This document shows positions 36,701-50,907 of a stretch of DNA of 64,000 nt, one piece after another. The translations under genes and the position numbers were made by a program. The notes beneath the pieces were generated by a model. That model saw only the letters and a program-made list of their open reading frames with translations, was not told the DNA's origin and ran no database searches. Where the stretch lies: positions 124,001-188,000 of the forward strand of contig WBVU01000018.1 in assembly GCA_009192285.1 (NCBI GenBank). The letters are read 5' to 3'. Within the stretch, counting starts at the first letter, position 1. Every line of letters starts with the position of its first letter. The stretch comes from Morchella semilibera. Its lineage: Eukaryota; Ascomycota; Pezizomycetes; Pezizales; Morchellaceae.

Positions 36701-39700
36701 AAAATCGCGCAAGATGGCGATTATTGGGAGTGAGTATTTGCTCAAGCCTCCCGTTACAGAAGATCAAGAAGCTCAAGAAGCTCAAGAAGTGGCCGATATG
36801 TACCTACCTCTGTCCACCACTGTATCCCGGGCCCAAAATTGGGGGGGGGGGGGGCAATGCAAGATGTGATGTGAGCTTCTAGCCTTTCCATACCTCGAGG
36901 TTTAGCTACATACCGCTGTCTGTCCATGTATCTGATTTGTAGTCGAAGGTCAACCCTACCACCGGCCAGCGAGATGGGTAAATTAAGGCTCGGCAAGAAA
37001 ACCGTTTCTCTCTAGGGCATGGTTCTGCCACACTCGGTTTCCTTCCGTCTTGTTGTGCCTGTCAAGTAAAGCAGGTTGGCCAGAGGACCGGGACGCCACT
37101 AGCTGACTTGAAGGTCCTCTTTAAACACCTATTTTTTTTGGACGGTAAACGAAGGTTGAGAGCGATAAATCTACTACCATGTGTACATGTATATCTGGAT
37201 CCTGATCCCATGGTTTTAACGGGCTCGAAAAGTACATACATGTACCTACGTACATATTTTACATATGCACAAGTAAAAGGTGATATATTAGTCCAGTTGT
37301 AATTCAGCCTGATGGTTTCCGAGATCTTCAGCTGTGTAATCATTGGCCGGGGTTCTTAAAGATACAATTTCCTTATGATCAACCGAGAAAAGGACTCGAC
37401 TTGCGCTTTTTGGGAATTACAACCGGCATCATCCTTTTTTGCCTCCTTGTGGTGGTGGTTTAATATTTTTTTTTCTGCCTTCTTTTTTGTTTCCATGGAG
37501 TTCATGGATAACAACTACCGACCTGACTTCTGCGAATTACGAGACGGGAACGGAGCGAGCAGGCAAGATTAACTGAAGGCATGCATCTTGTCCCCCCCCC
37601 CCCAATTCTCAAGAAGCGTTCAGGCACCAGAATGATGCTGCTGCTTTGCTGGTTGGCTAGAGAAAACTAGGTCAAGCAGTATGTACCATATCACTACATC
37701 GATATGTGGTAGTATCTTTCACTCAGCCTTGTCATGGAAACCTCACTGATTAGAATTCAGAGCAGCTTAGTTCTGGGTCATTTTGCCGTGTCATATCGAC
37801 ACTTGGTGGGTCTGGGCCACGGTCCCCGTTCTGATATGTTTCTCGAATTGTCAATGATGATCTACAGACAACGTGGTAGGGTAGCACGCGGGCGAGGCCA
37901 CTCCCTGCTGCCTTCCTAATGCAAGACATATTTCTCGTCTCGAAACGTGGATAGTGGTCTTACTGAGTATCTCTACCTATGTTCCTATGCAGAGTTGTCT
38001 ACTATCTCGTACTTACACCAGCATGCTGTCGAAAAGAGGCATTAGGGTATGTATTGATACATACATGACTGGTAGTGTGCGGAACAGAGAAATCATTACC
38101 ACCCAGATATAGGAATTTAATGACCAATCTATCCTTTAGGCTTTTAGGAGGTATCCGTGCGTCCCAATTCATCCTGCTTTAACTAGTGCATATGTGCCTG
38201 GACAATGCTGCAACTTGTTGCGGATCTTATCAAACTATCTTTCGCCACTTTAGCAAACAACCTGTTTCTGGGCGCGGGCGCGCCAGACCTGGTACCTCTC
38301 TTCCTTTCCAAACACCCCGGCGTTTCGACGTTGCCGCCGTATTAGCCCGCCGGGAAGATCCAGAGGTTCATCCGGCACAATCTTGAAAGCTTGAGCGGCT
38401 CCTCCCGAGCTAGAGGCCGGAAGCAACGGGCAACGGGCGGGATAGAAACAGGTATATGTGCTCAAGTCCCTTTCCCAAGAATGGTACATACAGACAGCTA
38501 CACAACTAAAGCTAGAAGAGTAGATACCTAGCCTGGTGGTGGCTGTATGCCTCAGGTTCATCCATAGCCCATGACCGGCGGTTGTTTAATATCATTTCTC
38601 CCGGACGGTGTCAAGGTGTAAACGCCTGTTTATTATTGTTATTATTATTTATGTATTTATGTTATCATTTTATTATTTTCTCCTTCGACAACGGCGGATG
38701 CATAATAGTTACATGTATGTGTACATCTGTACATCTTCTCGGATAAAACTCCAATCACAATCACGCGAGCAGCATTCCCAGCTTCACAACCCTGGAAACT
38801 GGATAGAGGCTGCTTGTCTTGGTTTTTTTCTCCCACGATATAATTTCTTTTTGCCCGGCAGAACCGTAAGCGAATATTCCCACCAAGGAACTCGGCGGCG
38901 CTGACCATCTATCAATAAAACTGTCCCTAAAGGGCATTGTTTCCGGCTAGCGATTTATCTCAGGGGTTGGTCATGGTGGTGCTGGTACATGGTGGGTGTT
39001 GGTTGTTTACTACCTTCCAATGCACCATGGGGAAATTCAGGGAACACAGGAAAAAAAAGAGCAGCGGACATGCTAGATTGGGCGGGTTAAACCGAGAGAT
39101 CAGAACCAGAAACTTAACAAAACAGATAGCGGTATTAGATATGTAGTCAATCACTGGGTGAAAAAACGGACACTGACTGTTAATGGGTAGGCTAAGGTCG
39201 AGACTTCAACGAATAAGATCTATTAGAAAGATTTCTCACCATAGTTGGAATCCTTGCCAGTGTGCCCCCGTCTTCACCCGTGAACAACTTTTACAAGAAT
39301 TTGACGCCTGAAATAAATAACACCTATATCATACCAACCATGCCATACCTAATGTGGAGCTTGAGTCTGCCAATGGGAGATTTGGGGGGGTCCACTTCAG
39401 TAGCCGGCGGTATCATCACGATGCTTGCCAATCACAATTACAACTTTGCCCGCGAGCTCGTAAGTCACGTTTTCTTAATTGAAGGGGGGGGGGAAAAAAA
39501 AAAGAGAGAGAGAGAGGCCTTCCTTATGGGATATGTTGGGGACGCTACTCTACATCCGCGCAACCATGCATATCAAGACTGTGTGCTTCGACGACTCTCT
39601 TGCCAGCCTAAATTGCAATAAAGCTAGGCCACCGAAGCTGTTGAGAGGGAAGTCTGACCACAGGCGTAAGTCAAGGCAGAGGGTAGAGTAATAGAGTAGG

Positions 39701-42700
39701 AAGCGCAACGCGCGCCACAAGGAGGTATGTGAGAATTAATAACGTGGGTTAGGAAAAAGAAAAGAATAGAGCTTTGATTCTTTTCTGGACCGAGCGAGCT
39801 AGATCATGGAAACCTGACTAATGCGACAAGACGATACGAGTCGAGGCTCAAGTTCAAGCCATGCCCACCGCGGGATCCCGAGCAATTCATGCTTGAGACA
39901 TCCCCATTTCCTACCGGGAGACCGGGAGACTAGTTCGTGGGGGGAAAGAACAAAGGATGAACGGACGGGGAAATGAGAGAAGGAACATGAATATGTAATA
40001 TCTGAATTTAAGACCGTGGGGCTGATGATCAATGTTTCGTGTGGTTGCGCAAGGATCCCAGGCAGGGCATCCTGCCTAATACGACTTGACTCTGATGACG
40101 GGCTCAACGGTGAAGCACTGGCTGTGTACGTATGGCAACTCACTTAACTTTAGATATCGTGAAATACCTCGCAGAATCTCCCCTATGCACTATACATACA
40201 GCAATGTATAACATACTTGGAGGTATGCTCTGCTATGACCCTGCTCGTAAGCATGCATAGGTTCAGCGTATATCTCCTCTAGAGTACGGGGCGAAGAACC
40301 CGGCCCAGCAATGATGAATTGTCGTTTATAGATAGTAATTAAATAATGTAGGATAGATACCACAATAACAGCAATGCCAATACGGATGTAACTGAATTGA
40401 GGTGTGTTTAAAGCTGATGCTCCGTTCAGGAAATAGATATTTCATGTGGCCAACTTATTATGCCTTCAACCTCTCCCAACCCAGGCGCGCAAAGCACGGC
40501 TACTGTAACACAATCCTCCAATGATCATGTGCCCCCGTGCTTTCATGAATTAAAGTGCAGGAATAGTAAGCGTCTGTATCATCAATGACGGAATTTCGTG
40601 ATTCGAGCCATTGGGGGTAGTGGGTACGGTAGAGTAGGTAGGTATGCTGCTGTATGTAGGGGGGAAGAGGTAAAGAGGATAGCTCGGGACTTGTGCTGAA
40701 TATCTGGCCATTGCATTGAGTTTCTGGTTCCAGGGTGGTAGGTACGTGCACCGGTGAATCGAATGCCGAAAAGCTGCCGTATTTTGATTTTTGTTATGTA
40801 TTTATCATGTTTTATTTTTCTTGACACGTTGGTGCACGGGGGTACCATACAGACGTGACAGGTAGGATGGGTTTTATGAGCCGGATTTTCCTTCTCAAAT
40901 GGACTGGTGCTGGTGGCTAACTAGCTCAGCTCATGGTAGGCCAGATAGGTTGGATTGAAACAAGTTCACGATACTTTTCCTTGGTGTAGCAAGTTGCAAC
41001 CGCAAGAGTAATTGCTAAAAGGGCGGGTGTGGGCCGCGACGGGTCCTTTTTTCTTTCTGGCTAACTGGAGTTAAAGTGCATCCTGTATCTGGAGGAGAGC
41101 ACGCAATAGTTTCCATGCAATTGTTTTTTTTTTTTTGCTTGCTGTTTTAATCGTCCATCAGCAATGGCAGCAGTGCGCACAGCAGCGGGCTGATGAGTGA
41201 AGCGAACAGAGAGACTTGGGAAGTCAAAGCTCCACAAGCTGCTGTGTGGCTTGCTGACGCACATTTCGATCTTCCGACCCAATGAGCATTCTGGGCGATG
41301 ATTTGGGATGGGTTTAAGAAAATCTGGGGTCATGCGGGCAATCGAAGAGGGAAACAGAGTTGTCTTACCTTCAATCCCATCCATCCATGTCCCACTCTTT
41401 ATGAATCTATCTCTAGAACTTCTCTCCTGCCAGTTCATCGGGGCAAGAGAGATGGATACGGCAGGAGAAATCTAAGGTTATTGATGGATCTGTATAACGG
41501 TGTAGGCAGCGCCAGATATCATGTGGGCACCTCCATGATGAGGTGTAATATGGATATACTGCTGTACTTGGATCTGGCGTGTACACACGTGAAAATGTAG
41601 GCATGCGGTACCTTGACTTGAACATTACCGGTAGACAGTGCAAATAGAGACGGGGATACGAGATGGGCAGAGGTATCAAAAACAGAAACAGATGCATATA
41701 TATGAGGTACTATTCTATACCATGAATATCGAATGGATAAAACGGAGGTTGACCGGCGATTCAGGAAGTGCTCTCATTCGAGTTTCAAACATTCGAGTGC
41801 CTACTCTATCTGAGCGTGAACATGACCCAAACAGCAGCTGTGAGTGAGTACGTACATGAGGTTGGGCTAAAAGTGACGGCTCGGTTGACATGTCCATTGA
41901 TCTGTTACTGGGGACGGAATCTGAGGTGTGTGTGAAGGTACTATGATACCTGGGCCACTATCAACACAGATCAATCTATTCTATGTAATAACTTTGTGAA
42001 CCTAGGGACTCTCTCTCAGCTTTGTAGAGACTATGAGTGGTAGGAGTATGAGGCACCCGCTCTCTCTGCGCGAAATTTCGGACAAACAGCCCGCTACAGC
42101 TTTGACGGCCGAAGTTCCATGGTCCATGGTAGGCAGCACTATTTTGTTCTTGAGAATCAAAAGCTCGTGCCTACCGTATCTAGAGGTTCTACTCCATCCT
42201 AGGCACGATAGTTCTCACCTAACCTAGAAATCTGAAATGATCGGATGAATTAAACATCATATGAGACATGGTACGCCGTAGTTAGCCAAACGCGACAACG
42301 GCTGCTGTAGGAAAATGATATAAAAATGAGAAAAAAAAAGCAACGTCTTGCGCGACCATACTGGATCTGTAAAAGTATGCATTCAAAAGGTTCATGAACG
42401 TATCACTTGGCAGGGCTTTGGTGTATCCCCCAAAAAAGTAGGCGCCAGCGCCGCGTGCACTTTGCGGTTGCAGTTTGGCTTAATGCCTACCCGCACACAC
42501 TTAATAGTGGGACAGGGCCTCGGGTCCTAATAACGATATCGACGCCAGTTAAGGAATTAAAGGATTAAAAGGCGAAACGTTGAGGGAAGGTGACAGGAGG
42601 GACGTACCATTTTTAGCCAATAGTGGAACACCATGACGCTTAGTTATGGTAAATGTAAACTCCACCCGCAGAAATGATTGGGGCGACTGGTTTATGATAG

Positions 42701-43619
42701 GATCCAAGATCTCCAGTTTTATGGGATAACTTTGCTATTCTGAGTGAGTAGGTACTTGACTCGAAGGTATTCTAAGCCGATACGAAGCTGGGAAGGTACC
42801 TCCACACCCTGTATTTATTCGAGGTAGCACCGAGTTAACAGCGGTTTCTTGTTATATGCAGGCCGAATAATTATCCGATGAAATATCTTACTTGAGGAAA
42901 TATTGGTAGCCTGCCTCTCACCTCACTCACAATCGACGCGGACTGGGGGGGTTCGAAATGAGATAGGCCCTTCTTGTACCTCTACACTGCCTTCTTGCCT
43001 TGTTCTCCGTTCTTAGCATGTGTGTGAATGTACCATCAATGTGATTGCTAGTCACTATCACCCTATCACATACTTGCTATCCGGATCCCTGTGTGTGTGT
43101 GTGTGTAAGTATACCTCCTATACCATGCTGCTTTAATTTGATATTATTCACACAGACGACCCTCCTTCCCCAGCTTTTGGTTTTGGATTTGCACATCTTT
43201 TTTTTTTTTTTCTTATTTCCTTTTGCTAACACTCAGCATATGTAGCAGCTGGGGGCACCGACACACCGCGACCCACATTTTTCTGGTGCATGCGAGTCAA
43301 TTGAACGTCAACGAACCACAGCCCACGATACCGTGACGTACACACGAGCGAGACCTCGAGGTTTCCTAGGCAATCTGCTACAAGTTAGTGAGTGCCGGAA
43401 TAACACCAACGACCCGAGGGAAACAGCCACCTCGCCTCGCTTTCTCTCGGCGGCACGGCTACGTTTTTTTATTTTATTTTTCCTCTGTTCTCTTCCCTCT
43501 TTCGTTTGATCCTACCCTGCACCACCCAAAAAAGAGGGTAGCGGTAAAGTTGTTGCGACGATATAAAAATACATGTACCTTCAATCTGGAAAAAATAAAA
43601 ACACTTGCAACGCCTTGAG
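30701..43619. other. Gene desert, right part
   Basis: Nearly 13 kb without a supported gene on either strand. Open frames are short, many lack ATG, and none shows a recognisable motif, sustained codon bias or spliceable neighbours. I see no transposase, reverse transcriptase, rRNA or tRNA signals. Features are homopolymer runs, a perfect T11-A11 palindrome at 35945-35966, CAATCAGT-type short repeats at about 31133-31180, and eleven TACATGTA octamers between 31461 and 38717 plus one at 43570. Confidence 0.4.
35945..35966. repeat. T11-A11 homopolymer palindrome
   Basis: Eleven T residues are followed directly by eleven A residues, a perfect palindrome that could extrude or act as a nucleosome-excluding element. 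Another A run and T run lie within 300 bases on either side. Confidence 0.6.
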
Positions 43620-45352
43620 TTGCCAGGTACACACCCATAAGCTCACTGTTCATGGGTGATAGAGCGGGACGGACGGTTCTGGTCTGGAAAACGAGAGTCA
43701 GGCTGAAGGGGCGATGATGTTAGCTGCTTCCCTTGCCCTGGGCGGGTGTGTGTAATAATATCAGGAACGAATCCCAGCGGAACAGAAAGGAATAAGATTT
43801 GCAGACATCATGTCAAATGAAATAAGGATAAGATAAAACGTGAGGTCCACGGCTAGAAGGGAAGGGGTGTTGATTGTAGAACCCTAAAGAAAGTAGGGCA
43901 TTACATATAGTACAAATACATGGCACTTTAGTGAAGTCAAATCGATTGACACAAGGCCATTATAGAAATCCAAAGAACACCAGCTACAGCAAGTACTCTA
44001 CATCAAGAGCCCGCCTGCTACCTGCTGCTTTTTCCACGCTCTGGTTGAGTGCTCTCTGTGCCGTTACAGCCAGGACACATCCAGGTAGACTTCCGGTTGG
44101 TTATTATCCAAGTCGATCGTACAGTGACCAGTCGCGCTGATAGTCGTAGTCAGCCACTCAGTCACACACATTCAACGAACCACTGCACTGGAGTCTCGAG
44201 TCACTCCCCCCCCTCCAACATCCAACCACATTCCCTCAGAATCCACTATATCTTTTCCTGACCTGTCCCCCCCCCCCCCCCGGTCAAGGTTGAGTAGCAA
44301 TAAACAACCACGCTTCGCCTTTCAAACGTTGCTGCTCGGTGAGTTTCATCCAAGAGACTGGCGACTGTAGTCATCTCAATTCGCCTCGTCGCTTTCAGTA
44401 CTGCTTCTCTCGGATTCGCGAGCGAGGGAAGAAAGAGTCGAGTGATATTACCACAAATATCAGACACCCCCCACCCCCCCCCAACTATATCCTCTTACGA
44501 CCTAAAGTTACAGAGCAGCAGAACTTCAAACGAAGACAGATCGACAAACACCGGGTGACGCAAAACTACTTCTAGACGTCCTCCTACCTGGCCATCGGGA
44601 GTTGATCCTGAAGGCATTTTTGTCTGTACGATCTTCTGTAGATTGACTTCCACTCTTGTATAGTCCTGCAGTGACCATCACTATCCTTTCTCAAGAAGCC
44701 GCCAGCCACCTTGTGAGTTTTCTGATCGACTCGTTTGTGGCAGTAGCTTTTGGTGCGTGAAATCGTCTGGGCTGATTACCGGATTCTTTTCACGATTGTG
44801 AAGTGGCAGCAACATATTTTTTTTCTGTTTTCAGCCGAGAGAGTTTTGGTTTAGGTATATGAACCACTCATAGTTTTCTACTCCTGCATGATCGCTAACT
44901 CGATAGATAACTGTCCAGTAAAGATCCTGGTGTTTCGAGTGTAGTCCTGTCAGACCCGTTGAACGACACGAAGACCACTACTTTTTGCAGCATCTCAACT
45001 TTCAAAATTTTCAACCTGGCCGCGTTATTACCGAAAGTGTTACAGCTTCCTCTTCTTCGTACGTCTCATCTCTGCCAGCGAGAGAATCAAAAGGAGCCCT
45101 GTCCCGGCTGAGGTACTCTTGATTTATCACACTCACGGTCGACCTTGATTACCTTACCCATCTATTCTTCATCTGCTGAGCCTAGAGCTTGGTATAGACG
45201 GGTGCTTCAATTGTATACTCCGTGAACTTGTGGGTTCATCTTATTCAAAAACCTTTGTAGTGCCAAATCGTCCTGACCAGATCCACCTCTTCAAGTCTGG
45301 CTCGCTACCACAGCCTTGCCCGACTTCCTCACATAGAGTCATCTGCCGTAGT
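43620..45352 (+). promoter_or_regulatory. Long 5' leader / promoter of the C2H2 transcription factor gene
   Basis: The 1.7 kb before the ATG at 45353 has no gene of its own but has candidate 5' UTR introns. One is 44713-44834 (GTGAGT donor, TTTTCAG acceptor). The other is 44855-44918 (GTATAT donor, GCTAACT branch point, CTGTCCAG acceptor). C/T-rich tracts and a C run (44266-44281) lie upstream. Long, intron-bearing leaders are common for fungal regulators and would remove or expose upstream ATGs. The transcription start cannot be placed. Confidence 0.4.
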
Positions 45353-48300
45353 ATGGCAGGAGATAACGTCGCCCTACAACCGCCAGTCAACTCAACAGCA
45401 TCCCCATCAATGTCATCCTCTTATCCCAACGGAGTGAATAACGGGAATGGTATGCCATAATTCGCTTGGTCCCATCCAATGTAGAAGCCTTAGTGATAAA
45501 GTACTCACAAGTTGTTTCAGCCTCTAAATCACAGCCGCCTCCTCCTCCGCCAAAGACTGATAAACCCAGACCGCATGTGTGTGCGACTTGCACACGTTCG
45601 TTTGCCCGTTTGGAGCATCTGAAACGTCACGAGCGTTCTCATACAAAAGAGAAGCCGTTTGAATGCCCAGAATGTACTCGGTGCTTTGCTCGTAGGGATC
45701 TACTCCTCCGCCATCAACAGAAACTACACATGACAACTACTCCCAGCAGTCGCCCGAGAGCTGGTGGTCGAAGGGAAAGCACTAGTTCTGTTGCATCAAC
45801 AACTGGTCGGGTACGAAAGAATTCTATCTCTACAACAACTGTTCCGGTTAGCGCTGGTGATGGTGGTGCATCTACAATGAGGGCTAGGCCGAGAGCAAAC
45901 ACTATTGCTCATGTGGATTCTTCAACTTTGGGAATGATTGCTGCCGCAAATGCGAATGTTAGCCGCGGAAGGAGTGGTGTAGCGGCTCAGGCCAATATGG
46001 GAGGTATCGGTTTTGGTTCCCACAATCATGAGGAAACCAGGTATGTCTTTCCAAAGATGAATCCCCGAACATGGGGTGCCTGGGCTCATGAGGGACCTAG
46101 GCACGCGATCCCAAAGATCGATACTTCAATCAATTCATTGGACTTGGGTGGAATGATGCCCCGTTCGGCCACAATCCTTCCCTCAGAATTCGACCTTGAA
46201 GGGCTGTTTTTCAGCCACCAAACTGTTAACCCAGCAGCTTTGCACTTCAACATGTCTCCTCTTCAGCAGCCTATCGGGACCCCAACTTCTCCTTTTGGAT
46301 CCGATTTCCCTGGCATGCATTCATCGTCTTATTATTCCATTGATGATGAGGACGACTACGAGTGGATGAACGTTTTGGGCGGAGGTAGTCTTCTAAATGA
46401 GCCTGTTGATCAGTCATCTCCAAGCGCTTTCAGCACCACATCTGCAAGTGGGATTAGCGAGTTGATGCTCAACGACGCTGTGTGGGGGACTGGTGCAATT
46501 GGAATGAATTCTACAGGCAGTTCGATGAACTATTCCCATCGACTGATTTTACAACCCCAAACTTCAATGATACCCCACCGCCTGGTACCGTCTCTCCAAA
46601 AAGCTTGTTAGCTCAACAAATCTCTAATGAAAACTATTATTCTACTCCAGATCCACTTTCAATATCCCCATCAGGGATGGCACCTGGTTTTTCCAACTAC
46701 AATTTCCCAAGCCAAGAGGCTCCGCCAGCCGGCTCGAGTTCCATGAGTTCTTGCGGGTCATCCCTAATCTCGCTTGCGGCTGAATCAGTTACCGAAGCTA
46801 CCCGCGCGGCATTGAATGCTACTGTAACCCAGCAGCCCGGATTCAACACCCAAGGGAATCAACAAAATTATCACTCTCCTCGCAATCAACAACGCAGGTA
46901 CTCGACATCTGCACAATCGTCCCAGTGAACACTGGACCGTTCCCTGCAGCGCTAAAGCAAGTCTCAGCAGTTGGGTTACCTAGCACGAAGGATCTCCAAC
47001 GTTATGTGGCTGCCTATATCAAATACTTCCATCCCCACCTTCCCTTCTTGCACATCCCTACCTTGAACTTCAACTCCTCCACCTTTACAAGCAGCTACAA
47101 GGGCGGGCAACGCAACGGTGGCGTGACTGGTGGCGGCGGGTGTCTTCTTTTATCCATAACCGCAATCGGGGCTCTTTACGAATTCGAACCACTGGTTGCC
47201 CGTGACCTTTTCGAGGCAGCGAAACGTAGTATTCAATTATTCCTGGAGGATCGACGAAAGGCCGATGTCAGTGCCGCTATCAGTGGAATGCATACGTCAA
47301 GCTCAAATGGAAGTGACTCGAGTAACAATACCCCCGTTTGGCTTGTTCAAGCAATGCTACTTAACGTTATCTATGGATTACAATGCGGCGATAGAGCGGC
47401 TTGTGAAATTGCTGTTACCCATTGTGGGGCATTGGTTTCTTTGGCAAGGTCTGCTGGTTTAACACGGCCAACAACTATCCCTGCCATGAATTCTGTCAAG
47501 CAAGAGGATGGGGATATTCAAATGGGCGATTTGGATTTGGGGTCGTTTGATGGAAGTGTTGGTAGCGATGGGTGGGGAGGGCTTGGGATCAAAATGGAGG
47601 CTGATGAAAATGTCGAATGGACAAGCTGGATTATGGCCGAAGAACGAAAGAGGACTCTCTATGCAGTGCACTTCCTTTCGAGCTTCCTTGTTGCCGCACA
47701 CAACTTGTCTCCGGCACTTATGAACAACGAGATCCGCCTCGACTTACCATGCAACGAGGAATTGTGGTCTTCGCACAATGCGACAGAATGGCAGCAAAGA
47801 GGCGGCCTCGTTGCTGCCTCTAAGAGCTCGGTTAGTTTCGCATCTGCACTTAACGGGCTTCTATCGACAGGCCAGCAGCAATACGGCCCCCCGGGAAAAT
47901 TCCAAAATTTTACCAACGGTCAGCAAGGAGGGATCCCCCCATACCCACCATCGGGGATTATTCCAAGCACCTTTGGATGCCTGGTCCTTATTTGTGCCCT
48001 TCATGTGTACATCTGGGAGACACGTCAAAGACATCTTGCTCGTCATTGGACTTCCGCGGAAGCCGAGGCGATGCACGCGCACATTGAGCCAGCCTTGAAA
48101 GCATGGCAAGCAGCTTGGTATAGTAGCCCGCACCACAGCATTGAGCGACCAAACCCATTTTCTATGGGGCCTCTATCAGCTGACTCCATTCCCCTCCTTG
48201 ACCTCGCGTACATTCGTCTCTTTGTTGATTTGGGGAGAGCGAAGGAGTTCTTCTGGGCGAGGGATTATGAGGCCATGGCAGAGGAGATTGCTCGTGGATG

Positions 48301-49081
48301 GGATAATGGCCAGATTACATCTTCTAGTGCATCCTCAACCTCAGCGCAATCCGATGCATCATTTTCGGGCGCTATATCACCTGCATCTTCTCCAGCATCG
48401 ACCTCGCCCTCTCCAAGTCTTCGGCCAATCAAGATGGAGCCTGGAACATCGTTTGCAAGTAATGGTATTTCTGTTAGTCCTAACGGAGCGTGTTCAAAAC
48501 GAGAAAAACATCTTAGGAAAGCTGCTTTCTACGCCGCTGACTCACTGGCGATGTCTGACACCCTTGGCGCTTCTACATCATCCTCTTCTACCGCTTGTCG
48601 GGAGCTCCCCATCCAGTCAGCACTTTGCACATTCGACTGTGCGCAAGTGCTTGCCGAGTGGATTGCCACTGTCCAGGAGCGTGTTGGGCCTTATATCGGA
48701 ACCCTTGGCAGCGAAAAGTGTGAAATCGGGGGAATCGAGGGGATGATGATGCTAGAAGCTGAGGATCGTAAGCTGATTGGAAAGGTTATGGATATGCTGC
48801 AAAACGCGCAGGCGAAGATGTCTATGGATGGTTATGCCCAAAACGGGGCCGGGATCATCAACGCCGATATTGGCTTGGGACCCAAGGTATTGAGGGTTAG
48901 TGCCTATCTTCTAGATAAGGTGGTTGTGTGGCCTGGTATGTATCCTTCTTTCCAACTGCTCAAAGATTTTTGGCCCTAACATTAGTTAGCTACACGCCTC
49001 ATGGCACAAGCTCTCCGCTCGCAAGCCGACCACATGGAAGGGCGAACCGGCGGGATTATCACCCATCACATGCAACACTAG
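45353..49081 (+). CDS. C2H2 zinc-finger plus fungal-specific transcription factor domain regulator (Adr1/AmdX/Klf1-like, 5 exons)
   Basis: Proposed exons are 45353-45449, 45521-46479, 46521-46897, 46984-48935 and 48990-49081, giving 1158 residues. Two adjacent C2H2 fingers lie at residues 53-73 (Cys53, Cys56, His69, His73) and 81-102 (Cys81, Cys84, His97, His102), with recognition helices around RLEHLKR and RRDLLLR as in yeast Adr1. A low-complexity middle containing GTVSPKSLL follows. Then comes a fungal_trans-type domain starting near [21 protein letters not shown] with [14 protein letters not shown] further on. It should be a nuclear DNA-binding regulator of carbon or stress genes; targets cannot be read here. 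Introns 1 and 4 are clear. Intron 3 is inferred from frame and a weak branch point. Intron 2 is only 41 bp and could instead be a 56-bp intron (46461-46516) or a frameshift. Confidence 0.85.
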
Positions 49082-50871
49082 ATCTATTTACACTGGTGCA
49101 AAGTATATATATCAAACCATCAATTTCTTGAAATTTAATGATTTCAAGCTATAGATGAAGAGTTTTGAGGGAGTCGCAATCTGTGTTCAACGCTCATTTT
49201 TTTCCTTGTTCATCGTAAATATGGTACCTTTTTCATATGTCTGGGAATTTTATTTTTTTCTCATGTCTATGGGTGGCTTGGGTTTTCATATATTTGGTTT
49301 GGGGCATATTTTTCTATTTACTTCTCATATAATTTCCTTCTTCATTATTGGGGCTTGGTGTTGTTTGATTTGTACGAAAGTACCGTTTTTCTTCATGACT
49401 GAGAATGACAGCTGATGATGTACACGATTGTTCTTTGTATGAGTGTGTGCATAATTTTCGTCTTTTTTTATGGCAGATAAACCGTCTTTCGGGGTTTATG
49501 TTTGATATTTCTATGTATGGGGGCGACAATCACTGTCTCGGTGGATAGGGGATTCTTTTCCCCATTTCCCCCTTCTCCTCCTTTTTGTATTGTGGCTGTA
49601 TTTTGCTATTTTCTAAATATCGACATGTCTGGGTTTTTTCTTCATACTTTTCGGTTTCTCATGGCACCTCTTTTCCTTGTGGATACTGAGTGGTTTGAGT
49701 AGAGGACTTCTTCTCTGTAGGTGTTTCCCTTTTAATCCTGGTGTTTCTGCTTTGTTTCCCTACTACTATCTTGGTTTTTTTTTTATTCCGATTCACCTTT
49801 GATGAATGTCGGATGATCGCGGGTTCTGGCTAAGAGTGGAGTGGGCTGGACAAAAAAGAAGGAAAAAAAAGGAAACAAGTGGTGATGGAGAGGGAGGAAG
49901 ATACGACGAGACCTGCGACGCCATTTTTCATTAACGAATGCTACGAATCACTTTGCGAGCTTCCTCTATTTTCTTGGGTGTTTTCCTTTGTTTGGGTGGT
50001 GTGCTGGTTTTTTTTTTTTCGGCTTTTTTCTGCATGTTTCAGGGCGAGATGGGCTTTTTTTCTCTTCAATTCGATTTTCTATCATCACTGGAAGGACCTG
50101 ATTGTTTCTCTTTTTTTCACTTGCGATTTATTTTGAAAGTGAAGGGACGATTGCACTATTTAGGTCTAACCTTACCTATCCCCTCCTCCTCCCCGACCTT
50201 TTCTACCCCCTCAATTGATTTTATACAAATAGGTTACCTCTGTATGGACTGGCTAGCTAGGTTTCTTCTTCTCTGATGATACCTTTCTTACCTCTTCCTC
50301 CTCCTCCCTCCTGTTTCGTGTCACACTACCCCCTTCTACTACTACCGCTGCTGTTCCTGAAGTCTTTACCATCATGTACCCTAAAAATCAATTCAGTCCG
50401 AATCCGGATCGAAAAAAAGCAAAGTGAAAGTGAAGAAGAAAGTGAAAGAAGGAAAAAAAAAAAAAAAAAAGAAAAAAAAATGCCCATTGTCTTGGATTCG
50501 CCATTGCAATGATGGGACGTATGGTGACCACCCCCCTCATCCACAACAAGGAATTTTCCCATGCCGGCAACGTGTCGGCAAGAAAAAAAACCATAAATGT
50601 GCCGAGAATCGGGGAATTTGAAGCCGCCGGGGCTGGGCTGGGCTGGGTTGCTGCTGCCGTCGACATTTAGAGGGTGGGAGGTTATTTAGGTGCTGTTTTA
50701 CTACTACTTTGCCGAAGGGATGAACACACCTGTCAGTGATCCATTCTAGGTCTTATTTCTTTCGCGTTGACCGCTGGAATTAAAATATACCACGAGAGAG
50801 AGATCGACCAGGAGAGAGAAGAGTAATTGCAAAGAGTAATCAATTAAAGAGAACTCCTCGATAATCAGTGG

Positions 50872-50907
<36 letters not shown>

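Noticed and set aside
46925-46983. Possible separate gene starting at 46925
   Set aside because: That frame has GTG, not ATG, at 46925. An 86-bp intron (46898-46983) joins it in phase to the upstream zinc-finger frame, and the two halves make one known architecture.
48141-48746. 201-codon plus-strand frame inside the transcription factor
   Set aside because: An overlapping shadow frame in the fungal_trans exon without motifs.
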